Below are positions 1 through 5,676 of a stretch of 6,128 nt of DNA, in pieces. The notes below the pieces were generated by a model, which saw only the letters and a list, made by a program, of their open reading frames with translations, searched no databases and was not told the origin of the DNA. Position numbers and translations under genes: made by a program. Source of the stretch: Acidiferrobacterales bacterium (GTDB taxonomy: Bacteria; Pseudomonadota; Gammaproteobacteria; Acidiferrobacterales; Sulfurifustaceae); contig CAKKQL010000044.1 in assembly GCA_919902095.1 (NCBI GenBank), positions 1-6,128 on the forward strand, written 5' to 3'. Position 1 is the first letter of the stretch. Every line of letters starts with the position of its first letter.

Positions 1-2
1 AG

Positions 3-197
3 ATCAATCAGGGGAGCCACCATGACCACATGGTGTGCATCGAGTGCGGCAAGATCTTCGAGTTCCAAGACATCGCCATCGAGGAACGCCAGCTCAAGGT
101 GGCTTCGATCGCCGGGTTCGTGGTCGAGGACCACTCGCTTTACCTCTACGGCGTGTGCCAGGGCATGCGCAAACACGGGAAATGCTCGAAGAAGTAG
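3..197 (+). CDS. fur: Fur-family metal-responsive transcriptional regulator, C-terminal part (5' end outside window)
   Basis: Sixty-four codons are open from the left edge to the TAG at 195-197. They encode the dimerisation and metal-binding domain of a Fur-family repressor; the DNA-binding winged helix lies off the window. Visible hallmarks are HHDHMVCIECGKIFEF (His cluster plus the first C-x2-C zinc pair), an IEERQ helix, the HSLYLYG strand typical of Fur proper, and a second Cys pair spaced C-x8-C in VCQGMRKHGKCSKK. In E. coli Fur that second pair is spaced C-x4-C, so the tail here is longer. Fur proteins bind a divalent metal and repress metal-uptake genes. The HSLYLYG segment favours Fur over Zur, but a zinc-sensing paralogue next to a zinc-type transporter cannot be excluded without the N-terminal half. 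The gene converges on the ABC permease gene with 7 bp between the stop codons. The ATG at 22-24 is out of frame and irrelevant. Confidence 0.9.
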   Translation: MNQGSHHDHMVCIECGKIFEFQDIAIEERQLKVASIAGFVVEDHSLYLYGVCQGMRKHGKCSKK

Positions 198-204
198 GGT
201 AGCT

Positions 205-972
205 TCAAGGCTGGCTCGCCCGACGCCCCGCCGTTCCTGCCACCAACAACGCCGCCAGCGCCAACGTCCATACGGTAACGGCGCCCGTCGGCAGGTCGAA
301 CAGCGCCGAGGCGGCGATGCCGGCGACATAGCCGCCAACTCCGATTGCGTATCCCACCATTAACTTTTTCGCGCCGGTCATCTCTCGTGTCGCGAGCGCC
401 GGGATGATGAGGCTGGCGAACACCAGATATATGCCGACAAGCTGGACCGATGCCGTGACGCTGATCGCGAACAGCACGTAGAAACCCATGCGCCCGAAAC
501 GCTGGCGCAGCGTGAACCAGAGCGCGAGTACGCCGGCATAAACCACGGCGACGGTCGTCAGCATCGGCGCCGATACCCACAGAATCTGCCCGACCAGCAG
601 TTCCTTGAGTTGCTCGCCCGCGTGCGGGTCGTGACTCAGCAGCAACACGCCGGCGCTGGCCGCGAGCACGAAGACGGCGCCGATGAGCGCCTCCTGAGTC
701 TGTGGCCAGCGTTTTTCGCACCAGCTCAACACCAGTGCGCCCAGCAACGCCGCGCCCGCCGCGGCCAGTTGCACGCCGATACCCTGCGGCGTCCAGCCGA
801 GGCCATGGGCCGCGATCACGCCGAGACCGGCGATTTGCGCCACCGCGATATCGATGAAGACGATGCCGCGCCGGAGAACTTCCTGTCCAAGCGGCACGTG
901 TGTCGAGATCACCAGCAGACCGGCAACAAGCGCCGGCAGCAGGATCGCCGGATTCAGCACATCCAGGTTCAT
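205..972 (-). CDS. znuB: ABC-3 family metal (zinc/manganese-type) transporter permease, ZnuB-like
   Basis: This 255-residue integral membrane protein consists of successive hydrophobic segments (about residues 8-24, 37-57, 66-84, 96-113, 127-154, 161-190, 204-224, 231-248). It matches the ABC-3 permease family, which forms the inner-membrane channel for Zn2+ or Mn2+ and is slightly short for it. Family motifs are PLGQEVLRRGIVFIDIAVAQ (residues 27-46) and SVQLVGIYLVFASLIIPALA (175-194), the latter resembling the usual VG..LV.ALLIIPA segment. The conserved Asp is present (D41), but the H that follows it in E. coli ZnuB (GDTLAHA) is absent; this protein has DIAVAQ. The start is ATG at 972. Its reading frame overlaps the upstream binding-protein gene by 4 bp (ATGA), and a GGAGG lies 7 nt ahead, which implies translational coupling. 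No ATPase gene follows. The metal specificity is inferred, not seen. Confidence 0.88.
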   Translation of the reverse strand: MNLDVLNPAILLPALVAGLLVISTHVPLGQEVLRRGIVFIDIAVAQIAGLGVIAAHGLGWTPQGIGVQLAAAGAALLGALVLSWCEKRWPQTQEALIGAVFVLAASAGVLLLSHDPHAGEQLKELLVGQILWVSAPMLTTVAVVYAGVLALWFTLRQRFGRMGFYVLFAISVTASVQLVGIYLVFASLIIPALATREMTGAKKLMVGYAIGVGGYVAGIAASALFDLPTGAVTVWTLALAALLVAGTAGRRASQP

Positions 973-1865
973 CGGTTGGCCTCCAACAAGCGCGTGATCG
1001 TGTCATCAAACAACCCGAAGAGGTCCGTGGCGCGCTCACTGCCGCCGACCGTGTACGGCAACACCACGGCGCGGATGCCGGATTGCTGCGCGAGCCATTC
1101 GGACGGTTTGCCATCCTGATACGCCGCGCGCAGCACCATTTTCGCCGGCTGCGTCTTGAGACGGGCAAGCACCTGCGTGAGATGCGCCGCGCTTGCCGGC
1201 ACGCCAGGCTTGGGTTCGAGCACCGCGACTTCGCTTAAGCCCAGCCAACGGATGAGGTAGGTCCAGCCGCCCTGGTGCTGGCTCACGACCGCGACGCCTT
1301 TGAGCGGTGCGGCGGTTTGTGCCCAGCGCGCAATCGCCGCGGTCCAGCGCGTGCTGAAATCGCGGTAACGCGCCTGGTAGTGCGCCGCTTGCGCTGGATC
1401 GAGTTCGGCCAGGCGCTGCACGAGCGCCTCGGCCACGCGCGCGATGTTGCGCGCATCGGTGTGCAGGTGCGGGTTGCCGGCGGCGTGGAGGTCGCCGAGC
1501 GCGCGGTCCACGTTCGCCGGCACGTCCAGCAGTGCGACGTAATCGGCGGCGGCAAAGAAGCCCGGCGTGCCCGGCTGCACGTGTGGGTTGCCGGCCGAGC
1601 GCAGCAGCAGCGGCAGCCAGCCGCCCTCGAGTTCGGCGCCGGTGCACACCACCAAGTCGGCGCTGCGCACGCGCGCGATCAGGCTCGGCCGTGCCTCGAT
1701 GGTGTGCGGGTCCTGACGCGCGCTGGTGGCGGTATACACCGCCACCTTGTCGCCACCGAGCTCGGTCGCGAGCGCGCCCCATTCCGGTTCGCAGGCGAAC
1801 ACCTTCAACGCCGCCTGGGCCGGGGCGGCGAGAAACATCAGACACAGCAGCACGAGGTGCTTCAT
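969..1865 (-). CDS. znuA: Periplasmic metal-binding protein of an ABC transporter, ZnuA-like (cluster A-I)
   Basis: The 298-residue precursor has a signal peptide (MKHLVLLCLMFLAAPAQA, cleavage near residues 18/19). It matches the ZnuA/TroA fold, which captures Zn2+ or Mn2+ in the periplasm and hands it to the permease. Likely ligands are H54 in DPHTIEARPS, H133 (possibly H135) in NPHLHTDARN, H197 in SQHQGGWTYL, and an acidic residue near D281 in ERATDLFGLFDD. The EPKPGVPASAAHL segment (217-229) is typical of the family. There is no long His/Asp-rich loop like that of E. coli ZnuA, although GDLHAAGNPHLH carries three His close together. The C-terminal AYQDGKPSEWLA region fits this subgroup. 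An AAGGAG sits 5 nt before the ATG and overlaps the stop codon of the barrel gene upstream. The stop codon overlaps the permease start. Zinc is the likeliest substrate, but this is inference. Confidence 0.9.
   Translation of the reverse strand: MKHLVLLCLMFLAAPAQAALKVFACEPEWGALATELGGDKVAVYTATSARQDPHTIEARPSLIARVRSADLVVCTGAELEGGWLPLLLRSAGNPHVQPGTPGFFAAADYVALLDVPANVDRALGDLHAAGNPHLHTDARNIARVAEALVQRLAELDPAQAAHYQARYRDFSTRWTAAIARWAQTAAPLKGVAVVSQHQGGWTYLIRWLGLSEVAVLEPKPGVPASAAHLTQVLARLKTQPAKMVLRAAYQDGKPSEWLAQQSGIRAVVLPYTVGGSERATDLFGLFDDTITRLLEANR
970..984 (-). promoter_or_regulatory. Coupled start of the permease gene: GGAGG plus ATGA overlap
   Basis: On the - strand, GGAGG (980-984) lies 7 nt before the ATG at 972-970, inside the last codons of the binding-protein gene. 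The TGA of that gene (971-969) overlaps the ATG. This fixes the permease start and suggests that ribosomes finishing one gene re-initiate on the next. Confidence 0.8.
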
Positions 1866-1877
1866 GGCGTCTCCTTA
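1866..1877 (-). promoter_or_regulatory. Shine-Dalgarno of the binding-protein gene, overlapping the upstream stop codon
   Basis: The - strand reads TTAAGGAGACGCC before the ATG at 1865. AAGGAG (1876-1871) shares two bases with the TAA (1877-1875) of the barrel gene, with a 5-nt spacer to the ATG. The 9-bp gap between the two genes leaves no room for a promoter, so they must share a transcript or use a promoter inside the barrel gene. Confidence 0.8.
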
Positions 1878-3188
1878 ATAGGAATGCGCGCGGTGCGCGC
1901 CCAGACTCATGATGTATTGCAGGTACCACTGGTTGTCGGCCTCGGCCTGCGACTGGTCGCGGTTGTACTGAAGCCGCAGGCGCGAGAACTCGCTCGGCGC
2001 GTAGTCCAGCATCAGGCTCGTGCGCCGCGGCGTGTGGCCGAGGCTGTCGAGCGTGCTGCCGGCGACGGTGCCGCCGCGGTTGTTGCTTGAGAGCCGGTCT
2101 TCGCGCAGGCCGGCACTCCAGCGCGGCACGAACCGGTACACCGCCTGCGCGTACCAGCCGTTTTGCGTGCCGGCGTAGCCCTCGCTGTTGAACAGGCCCT
2201 GCTCGTTGCGCCGGAAATACTCCGCCTGCAGCTTGAGCTGGCGCGCGCGCGGGTTGCCGTCCGGCGCCCATTTCCAGACGAGGTCGGCGACCCACAGGCG
2301 GCTGTCGCCGGTGAAGCGGTTCTCGCCGCTCGCGCGTGCATCGGCCTTGGCGTTAAGCGCCGACAGCCCGGCGCGCCAGCTGTGTTCCTGGCCGATGTCA
2401 CCGCCGACGTGCGCAAATACCGTGTGTACCCCCTGGCCGTCGCGTTTGGCGCCCCCGGCCGGGAAGCTTTCGCCTCGGAACAATTCCGCCCCAAGCTCGA
2501 AAAACGTTTCGGTGGGTGCGACCCATCGAACTTGCAGGCCGTCGTCGGCGTACACCCCCGCATCGCCGCCGCGGTTGGCGAGCATGGCGCGGTACGGCAG
2601 CGGCCGGTCGGTGAAGTCGTCGGCGTGGCGATGGAACTCGTTGAGGTAACCGATGCGCGAGTTGAAGCGCCCGCCTTTGACGGTGAAGCCATGCGGCAGC
2701 GCGGTGGTGGCGATGTAGGCTTCTTCAAGGTGAGTCTTGGTCTCGGCGCCCTCCGTGGCGTAGGCGAGCGTGGCGCTGCCGAAGAAATACGGATCGATAT
2801 TGCCCTCGACGGCAAGCTCGCTCTCCCCGAGCGCCAGCCCCCGTTGCCCGGGTCCGGCCTCCTTCGGCAGGAGAAAGCCGGGCAGGGCGTACGTCGCGGG
2901 ATCGCGCTTGAGCGAGGCATAGCGCGCGTTCAGCACCAGACCGACGTTGGCGCCGTGAAGGCCGCGACCGGCGTCGGCGCGCGCCGTGGCGGCCGGCGTT
3001 TCCGGCTGCTTGGCCGCGATCGCCGGCTCGACGCGGTTCAGCCGCTCTTCAAGTTGGCGGATACGATTCTCATAGTTTTGTTTCATGCGATTCAGTTCCT
3101 CGCGCAGCTCCGTCAGCTCCGGTGACTGTGCGTAAGCCGGTGTGGTCAGGGCCAGCGCGATGGCCAGACTCAGCAATGTGCGTGACAT
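1875..3188 (-). CDS. Outer-membrane beta-barrel protein with N-terminal coiled coil, probably serving metal uptake
   Basis: The 437-residue precursor has a clear signal peptide (MSRTLLSLAIALALTTPAYA, cleavage after residue 20). A charged heptad-like helix follows (about residues 22-55, LREELNRMKQNYENRIRQLE), as in trimeric porins with an N-terminal coiled coil. From about residue 80 onward there are alternating amphipathic strands rich in Tyr, Trp and Gly, ending in Tyr437, an aromatic C-terminus of the kind recognised by the BAM machinery. Distinctive stretches are YLNEFHRHADDFTDRPLPYR (181-200), with H186, H188, D190 and D191, and the His-containing tail SLGAHRAHSY (428-437). I recall similar tails in uncharacterised barrels beside zinc ABC transporter genes; that is memory, not a search. 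The ATG at 3188 is chosen because GGAGG lies 7 nt ahead and the signal peptide begins there. There is no TonB box or plug domain visible, so it is not a TonB-dependent receptor. Its role as a metal-selective channel is inferred from its position directly upstream of znuA. Confidence 0.82.
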   Translation of the reverse strand: MSRTLLSLAIALALTTPAYAQSPELTELREELNRMKQNYENRIRQLEERLNRVEPAIAAKQPETPAATARADAGRGLHGANVGLVLNARYASLKRDPATYALPGFLLPKEAGPGQRGLALGESELAVEGNIDPYFFGSATLAYATEGAETKTHLEEAYIATTALPHGFTVKGGRFNSRIGYLNEFHRHADDFTDRPLPYRAMLANRGGDAGVYADDGLQVRWVAPTETFFELGAELFRGESFPAGGAKRDGQGVHTVFAHVGGDIGQEHSWRAGLSALNAKADARASGENRFTGDSRLWVADLVWKWAPDGNPRARQLKLQAEYFRRNEQGLFNSEGYAGTQNGWYAQAVYRFVPRWSAGLREDRLSSNNRGGTVAGSTLDSLGHTPRRTSLMLDYAPSEFSRLRLQYNRDQSQAEADNQWYLQYIMSLGAHRAHSY

Positions 3189-3200
3189 AGCATTACCTCC
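3189..3200 (-). promoter_or_regulatory. Strong Shine-Dalgarno setting the barrel-protein start
   Basis: The - strand reads GGAGGTAATGCTATG. GGAGG (3200-3196) lies 7 nt before the ATG at 3188. The ATG inside TAATGC (3193-3191) is in another frame. The in-frame GTG upstream at 3257 would place 23 extra residues before the signal peptide and is not supported. Confidence 0.8.
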
Positions 3201-3243
3201 AAGAAATTTTGTGTCGGCCAGACGGCCGGCGAAACGCGAAACG

Positions 3244-3263
3244 CCGGGCGAAAACACGCCCGG
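3244..3263 (-). other. Seven-bp perfect inverted repeat between the small-protein and barrel genes
   Basis: The arms 3244-3250 (CCGGGCG) and 3257-3263 (CGCCCGG) are exact reverse complements separated by a 6-nt loop that reads TGTTTT on the transcript strand. No uninterrupted U-run follows, so it does not look like a full intrinsic terminator. It could be an mRNA processing or stability hairpin that adjusts the ratio of the two genes. A second, shorter stem (CGGCC-GTCT-GGCCG on the - strand, about 3213-3226) lies just downstream. Its function is unknown. Confidence 0.4.
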
Positions 3264-3284
3264 GCGGGTCAGATCGGGAACGGC

Positions 3285-3578
3285 TTAAACAGCGCGGGGA
3301 GGAGCGCGCACGGCGTAGGCTGCCGTGGGCTGTGACGGAAGAGGGTATGACGGAAGACGAACGGCCACGACGGTCGTGGCGGTCGTAACGAAGGACAGGG
3401 CCTTGGCGGCGACCGCCGTATCCAAGCCACCGGCGAAGAAATGCTGCGCGCACGGGACGTTGTGCTTGTGCAGCGCGTGGTCGTATTCGTGCGCCAAAGC
3501 GCCGGTCTGCGCCAGCAGGAACAGCGCGGCCAGCAGCCAGATGAAGATACGCGAAGTGTTTGGGCGCGTGTCAGGCAT
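3285..3578 (-). CDS. Small secreted His/Cys-rich protein, DUF2946-like, putative periplasmic metal-binding protein
   Basis: The product is 97 residues from the ATG at 3578. The N-terminus is a signal peptide with a basic n-region and hydrophobic core (RIFIWLLAALFLLAQTGALA, residues 10-29), with predicted cleavage after A29. The mature protein would then begin with His30 and carry a tight cluster of possible metal ligands: H30, H34, H37, H39, C43 and H46 in HEYDHALHKHNVPCAQHFF. The rest is Ala/Val/Pro-rich and ends in YAVRAPPRAV. Its size, the secreted His/Cys cluster and the RAPP tail recall the DUF2946 group found beside metal receptors; this is recognition by eye only. It is followed in the same direction, after 96 bp, by the barrel gene, so it is probably the first gene of the metal operon. 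A zinc (or copper) chaperone or sensor role is inferred. A TTG at 3614 in frame would add 12 residues before the signal peptide and is less likely. No good Shine-Dalgarno precedes the ATG. Confidence 0.65.
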   Translation of the reverse strand: MPDTRPNTSRIFIWLLAALFLLAQTGALAHEYDHALHKHNVPCAQHFFAGGLDTAVAAKALSFVTTATTVVAVRLPSYPLPSQPTAAYAVRAPPRAV

Positions 3579-3586
3579 GGCGGCGT

Positions 3587-3614
3587 ATTCTATTCGATAT
3601 TCCGGATTCCACAA
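3587..3614 (-). promoter_or_regulatory. Candidate sigma-70-type promoter and repeated GAATA motif before the metal operon
   Basis: On the - strand, TTGTGG (3614-3609) and TAGAAT (3592-3587) are separated by 16 nt, matching the -35 and -10 consensus at 4 and 5 of 6 bases. The predicted start would fall only a few bases before the ATG at 3578, giving a nearly leaderless transcript, which fits the lack of a Shine-Dalgarno. The AT-rich core contains GAATA three times (3602-3598, 3595-3591, 3590-3586). This may be a regulator site, but it is not a recognisable Zur or Fur palindrome. It lies in the 57-bp gap after the kinase gene. Confidence 0.3.
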
Positions 3615-3635
3615 TCGGACGCGGCATGGCCGGGC

Positions 3636-5540
3636 CTAACCGGTTTTGCCTTCGAGGACATCGATTGTTTTCTTGGCCTCGTCGAACAGACAGGCATTCG
3701 GGTGGTTCGAAAAAACGCGCTCGAGGAAGCTGACGTTGGCCATTTTTTTCAACATCGGCAGCGCCTGCGTCAGTTTCAACTCGTGAATCTTGGCGATGGC
3801 GCTGCGTCGTTGCGGGCACTCGGGCGCCTCCTCCAGATCGAGCAGTGCCCGCTTGCCCTCGTTGATTCTTTTCTGCTCGCGCCATTTGGCAAGAATCTCT
3901 GCCGCCGTATTGCGGCCCGCGAAGCCCGGTTTGCCGGTGCGCTCGGCGAGCAGCTTGATCGCCGGCGGAGAGGGATGGCGCTCGAGCAGCTCGGCCGCGG
4001 GCGGACCCACGGCTTCCAGCGACCTCACCAGATTGGCGAGCATCCGCACATCGGTCTTGAGAGCCGGCTGGAGGCGCAGCGCCTCGTCGTAGTGGCGGAC
4101 CGCCGCCGCGGGCTGCCTGTCCCGCAGCCAGGCGATATGCCCCTTGAGCAGCAGCGCCTCGGCATTCTTCGGGTTTTCCCTGAGCGCGTCACCCGCGAGC
4201 TGCGCGACTTGCTTCCAGTTGCCCGCCGTGATCGCGCCCTCCGCCTGTTTCAACAGCGGCGGAAGAGCGGGGGCGACGGGAACGGCCGACGATCTGGAAT
4301 CGGTGGCCGCCGTTGGCGCGGTCGAAGAGAGGGGTTTGAGGAAAATAACGATCGCAACGACCACCGCAACGCCCGCCAGCGCGGCCAGCGCCAAGCGCCG
4401 TTTCCTGTCACCCAGCATTCTGCGGATTGCCGCGAACACATGTCGTGCCAGGCTTTCGGGATGGTTTAAAGCCTCGTCCGGGGTCGTTTGGGTTTGCCCC
4501 GGTTTCTGGGCGACCTCGTTTGTGGCCAGCCGCAGCGTTTGTGTATCCGCCAGGGCCGCTTCGACATCGAGGTAGAGTTTGTCAACCGCGACGGTCTTCC
4601 CGTTGCCCGCATCTGCTTGCTTTGTCGGCTCGGCCTTGTCGGCCGCGACACCGGCGGCAAGCGCCGTCAGCGCCTCGTCCACCGACTGCGGACGGTCCTT
4701 GGGCATGGGTTGGAGCATCCACATCATGGCATCCAGGAGGGCGGGGCTGTATCGGCTGCGCAGCGATCCTTCTATCCCGGAGAGCGGGTCCGGTTCCCTG
4801 TCGTGGATCGCCGCGATGCGTTCGGTCGAGGCGATCGGGGCGACCCCCGTGATGCAGTGGTAGATGGTGGCGCCGATGGCGTAGATGTCCGACCAGGGGC
4901 CCTGTTTGTTGTCCGCGAGGTATTGCTCGAACGGCGCGTAGCCCGGCGTCACGAAACCGGTGGCGTTGCGTCCGTACTCCCCCATGGCTTGGCGCGCGGC
5001 GCCGAAGTCGAGCAGCACGGGTGAGCGGTCGCGGCGGAGGTAGATGTTCGCCGGCTTGATGTCGCGGTGCAGGAAATTCTGCGCGTGCACGCCGCGCAGG
5101 CTGCGCAGGATGGGGATGACGATTCCCCGGATTTCCTCCTCCGCCAGGATACCGACCGCCTGCAGACGCTTGTCCAGGGACACGCCATCCTCGTAGTCCA
5201 TCACGAAATAGGCGGTGCCGTGCGCCTCCATGTAGGTAATGATGCGGACGATGTGGGGCTCGTGGAACTTGGCCAGCGTGCGGGCCTCGTCCAGAAAGCG
5301 TTTGAGGCCGTAGCGATAACCTTTCGCTTCACCCTCGGATTTTGGCGATACTGTCGTGCCGTCGGCAACGCGCACCGCGAGCCCGTCCGGCAGGTATTCC
5401 TTGATGGCGACGACCCGGTCGAGCGAGTGGTCATAGGCCTTATAGGTAATGCCGAACGCCCCGATGCCCAGGGTATTGCGGATTTCGTAGGACTCGATGC
5501 GAGTACCGGTCGGCAGTGCGTGATGATAGGTCTGTGTCAT
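3636..5540 (-). CDS. Transmembrane serine/threonine protein kinase (PknB/Hanks type) with C-terminal TPR and helical-repeat region
   Basis: The product is 634 residues. The N-terminal kinase domain (about 18-295) has every key element: Gly-rich loop GIGAFG (25-30), VAIK lysine K47, helix-C Glu E85 in FLDEARTLAKF, catalytic HRDIKPAN (D160, K162, N165), metal-binding DFG (D178-G180), the TPGYAPFEQY segment (198-207) and D218 in the F-helix WSDIYAIG. It should therefore be an active ATP-dependent Ser/Thr kinase in the cytoplasm. A linker (about 300-380) leads to one membrane span (383-401) after the basic stop DRKRR. The periplasmic part has a Pro/Ala/Ser linker, about two TPR-like units (428-495), then helical, HEAT-like segments (about 515-634) with C575 and C617, which could form a disulfide. 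The external part probably senses or binds a partner; the ligand is unknown. The start is ATG at 5540, with only a weak GAGG 11 nt ahead. No phosphatase or FHA gene is adjacent. The gene lies 136 bp after the acetyltransferase gene. Confidence 0.92.
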   Translation of the reverse strand: MTQTYHHALPTGTRIESYEIRNTLGIGAFGITYKAYDHSLDRVVAIKEYLPDGLAVRVADGTTVSPKSEGEAKGYRYGLKRFLDEARTLAKFHEPHIVRIITYMEAHGTAYFVMDYEDGVSLDKRLQAVGILAEEEIRGIVIPILRSLRGVHAQNFLHRDIKPANIYLRRDRSPVLLDFGAARQAMGEYGRNATGFVTPGYAPFEQYLADNKQGPWSDIYAIGATIYHCITGVAPIASTERIAAIHDREPDPLSGIEGSLRSRYSPALLDAMMWMLQPMPKDRPQSVDEALTALAAGVAADKAEPTKQADAGNGKTVAVDKLYLDVEAALADTQTLRLATNEVAQKPGQTQTTPDEALNHPESLARHVFAAIRRMLGDRKRRLALAALAGVAVVVAIVIFLKPLSSTAPTAATDSRSSAVPVAPALPPLLKQAEGAITAGNWKQVAQLAGDALRENPKNAEALLLKGHIAWLRDRQPAAAVRHYDEALRLQPALKTDVRMLANLVRSLEAVGPPAAELLERHPSPPAIKLLAERTGKPGFAGRNTAAEILAKWREQKRINEGKRALLDLEEAPECPQRRSAIAKIHELKLTQALPMLKKMANVSFLERVFSNHPNACLFDEAKKTIDVLEGKTG

Positions 5541-5566
5541 GGCGGATTTCGCCTCGCGCGCTGCGT

Positions 5567-5578
5567 CCTCCCGGGAGG
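5567..5578. repeat. Twelve-bp perfect palindrome in the kinase gene leader
   Basis: CCTCCCGGGAGG is its own reverse complement, and it is flanked by a CTGCG direct repeat (5561-5565 and 5579-5583). It lies 27 bp ahead of the kinase ATG. It could be an operator for a dimeric regulator or, in RNA, a short hairpin. Such a GC-rich palindrome may also arise by chance in this base composition. Confidence 0.4.
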
Positions 5579-5603
5579 CTGCGGAGAAAACCAGGTAGTA
5601 ATA

Positions 5604-5632
5604 ATTGTAGCTTAACCACCGGCCCCGGTCGG
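5604..5632 (-). promoter_or_regulatory. Weak candidate promoter for the kinase gene
   Basis: On the - strand, TACAAT (5609-5604) is a good -10 box in a locally AT-rich patch of an otherwise GC-rich gap. At 17-bp spacing the -35 position reads CCGACC (5632-5627), only 3 of 6 consensus bases. This would give a leader of about 57 nt containing the palindrome at 5567-5578. A GC stem (GCCCC/GGGGC, 5622-5635) overlaps the -35 position. Confidence 0.3.
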
Positions 5633-5676
5633 GGCGCGCCGCCGCTGTCGGGATGGCGTTTTCCCCCGCGGTGCCG

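Noticed and set aside
146..1168. A 340-codon open frame on the - strand covering the permease gene
   Set aside because: It is a low-complexity Arg-rich shadow. The frame at 205-972 encodes a clear ABC-3 permease.
1036..2295. A 419-codon open frame on the - strand across the znuA and barrel genes
   Set aside because: It is very rich in Arg, Ala and Pro, has no recognisable domain, and lies in a different frame over two well-supported genes. It is a GC-driven shadow.
2163..3125. A 320-codon open frame on the + strand opposite the barrel gene
   Set aside because: The composition follows from the antisense of the barrel gene. It has no motif, no signal peptide and no supporting start site.
1875..3188. 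TonB-dependent receptor identity for the barrel protein
   Set aside because: At 437 residues, with an N-terminal coiled coil and no visible TonB box or plug domain, it is too short and lacks the family features.
3586..3610. Zur or Fur box ahead of the metal operon
   Set aside because: The AT-rich segment has direct GAATA repeats but not the inverted symmetry of known Zur or Fur sites, so no named regulator is assigned.
3579..3614. TTG at 3614 as start of the small His/Cys protein
   Set aside because: It would put 12 extra residues ahead of a signal peptide that already begins properly at the ATG (3578), and it coincides with a possible -35 box.
3441..4469. A 342-codon open frame on the + strand opposite the small-protein and kinase genes
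   Set aside because: It is Arg/Gly/Gln-rich without a domain, and it runs antisense to the kinase C-terminal region.
5622..5635. GC stem (GCCCC/GGGGC) as an intrinsic terminator of the acetyltransferase gene
   Set aside because: The stem is only 5 bp and is not followed by a U-run on the - strand. It overlaps a possible -35 position of the kinase promoter.
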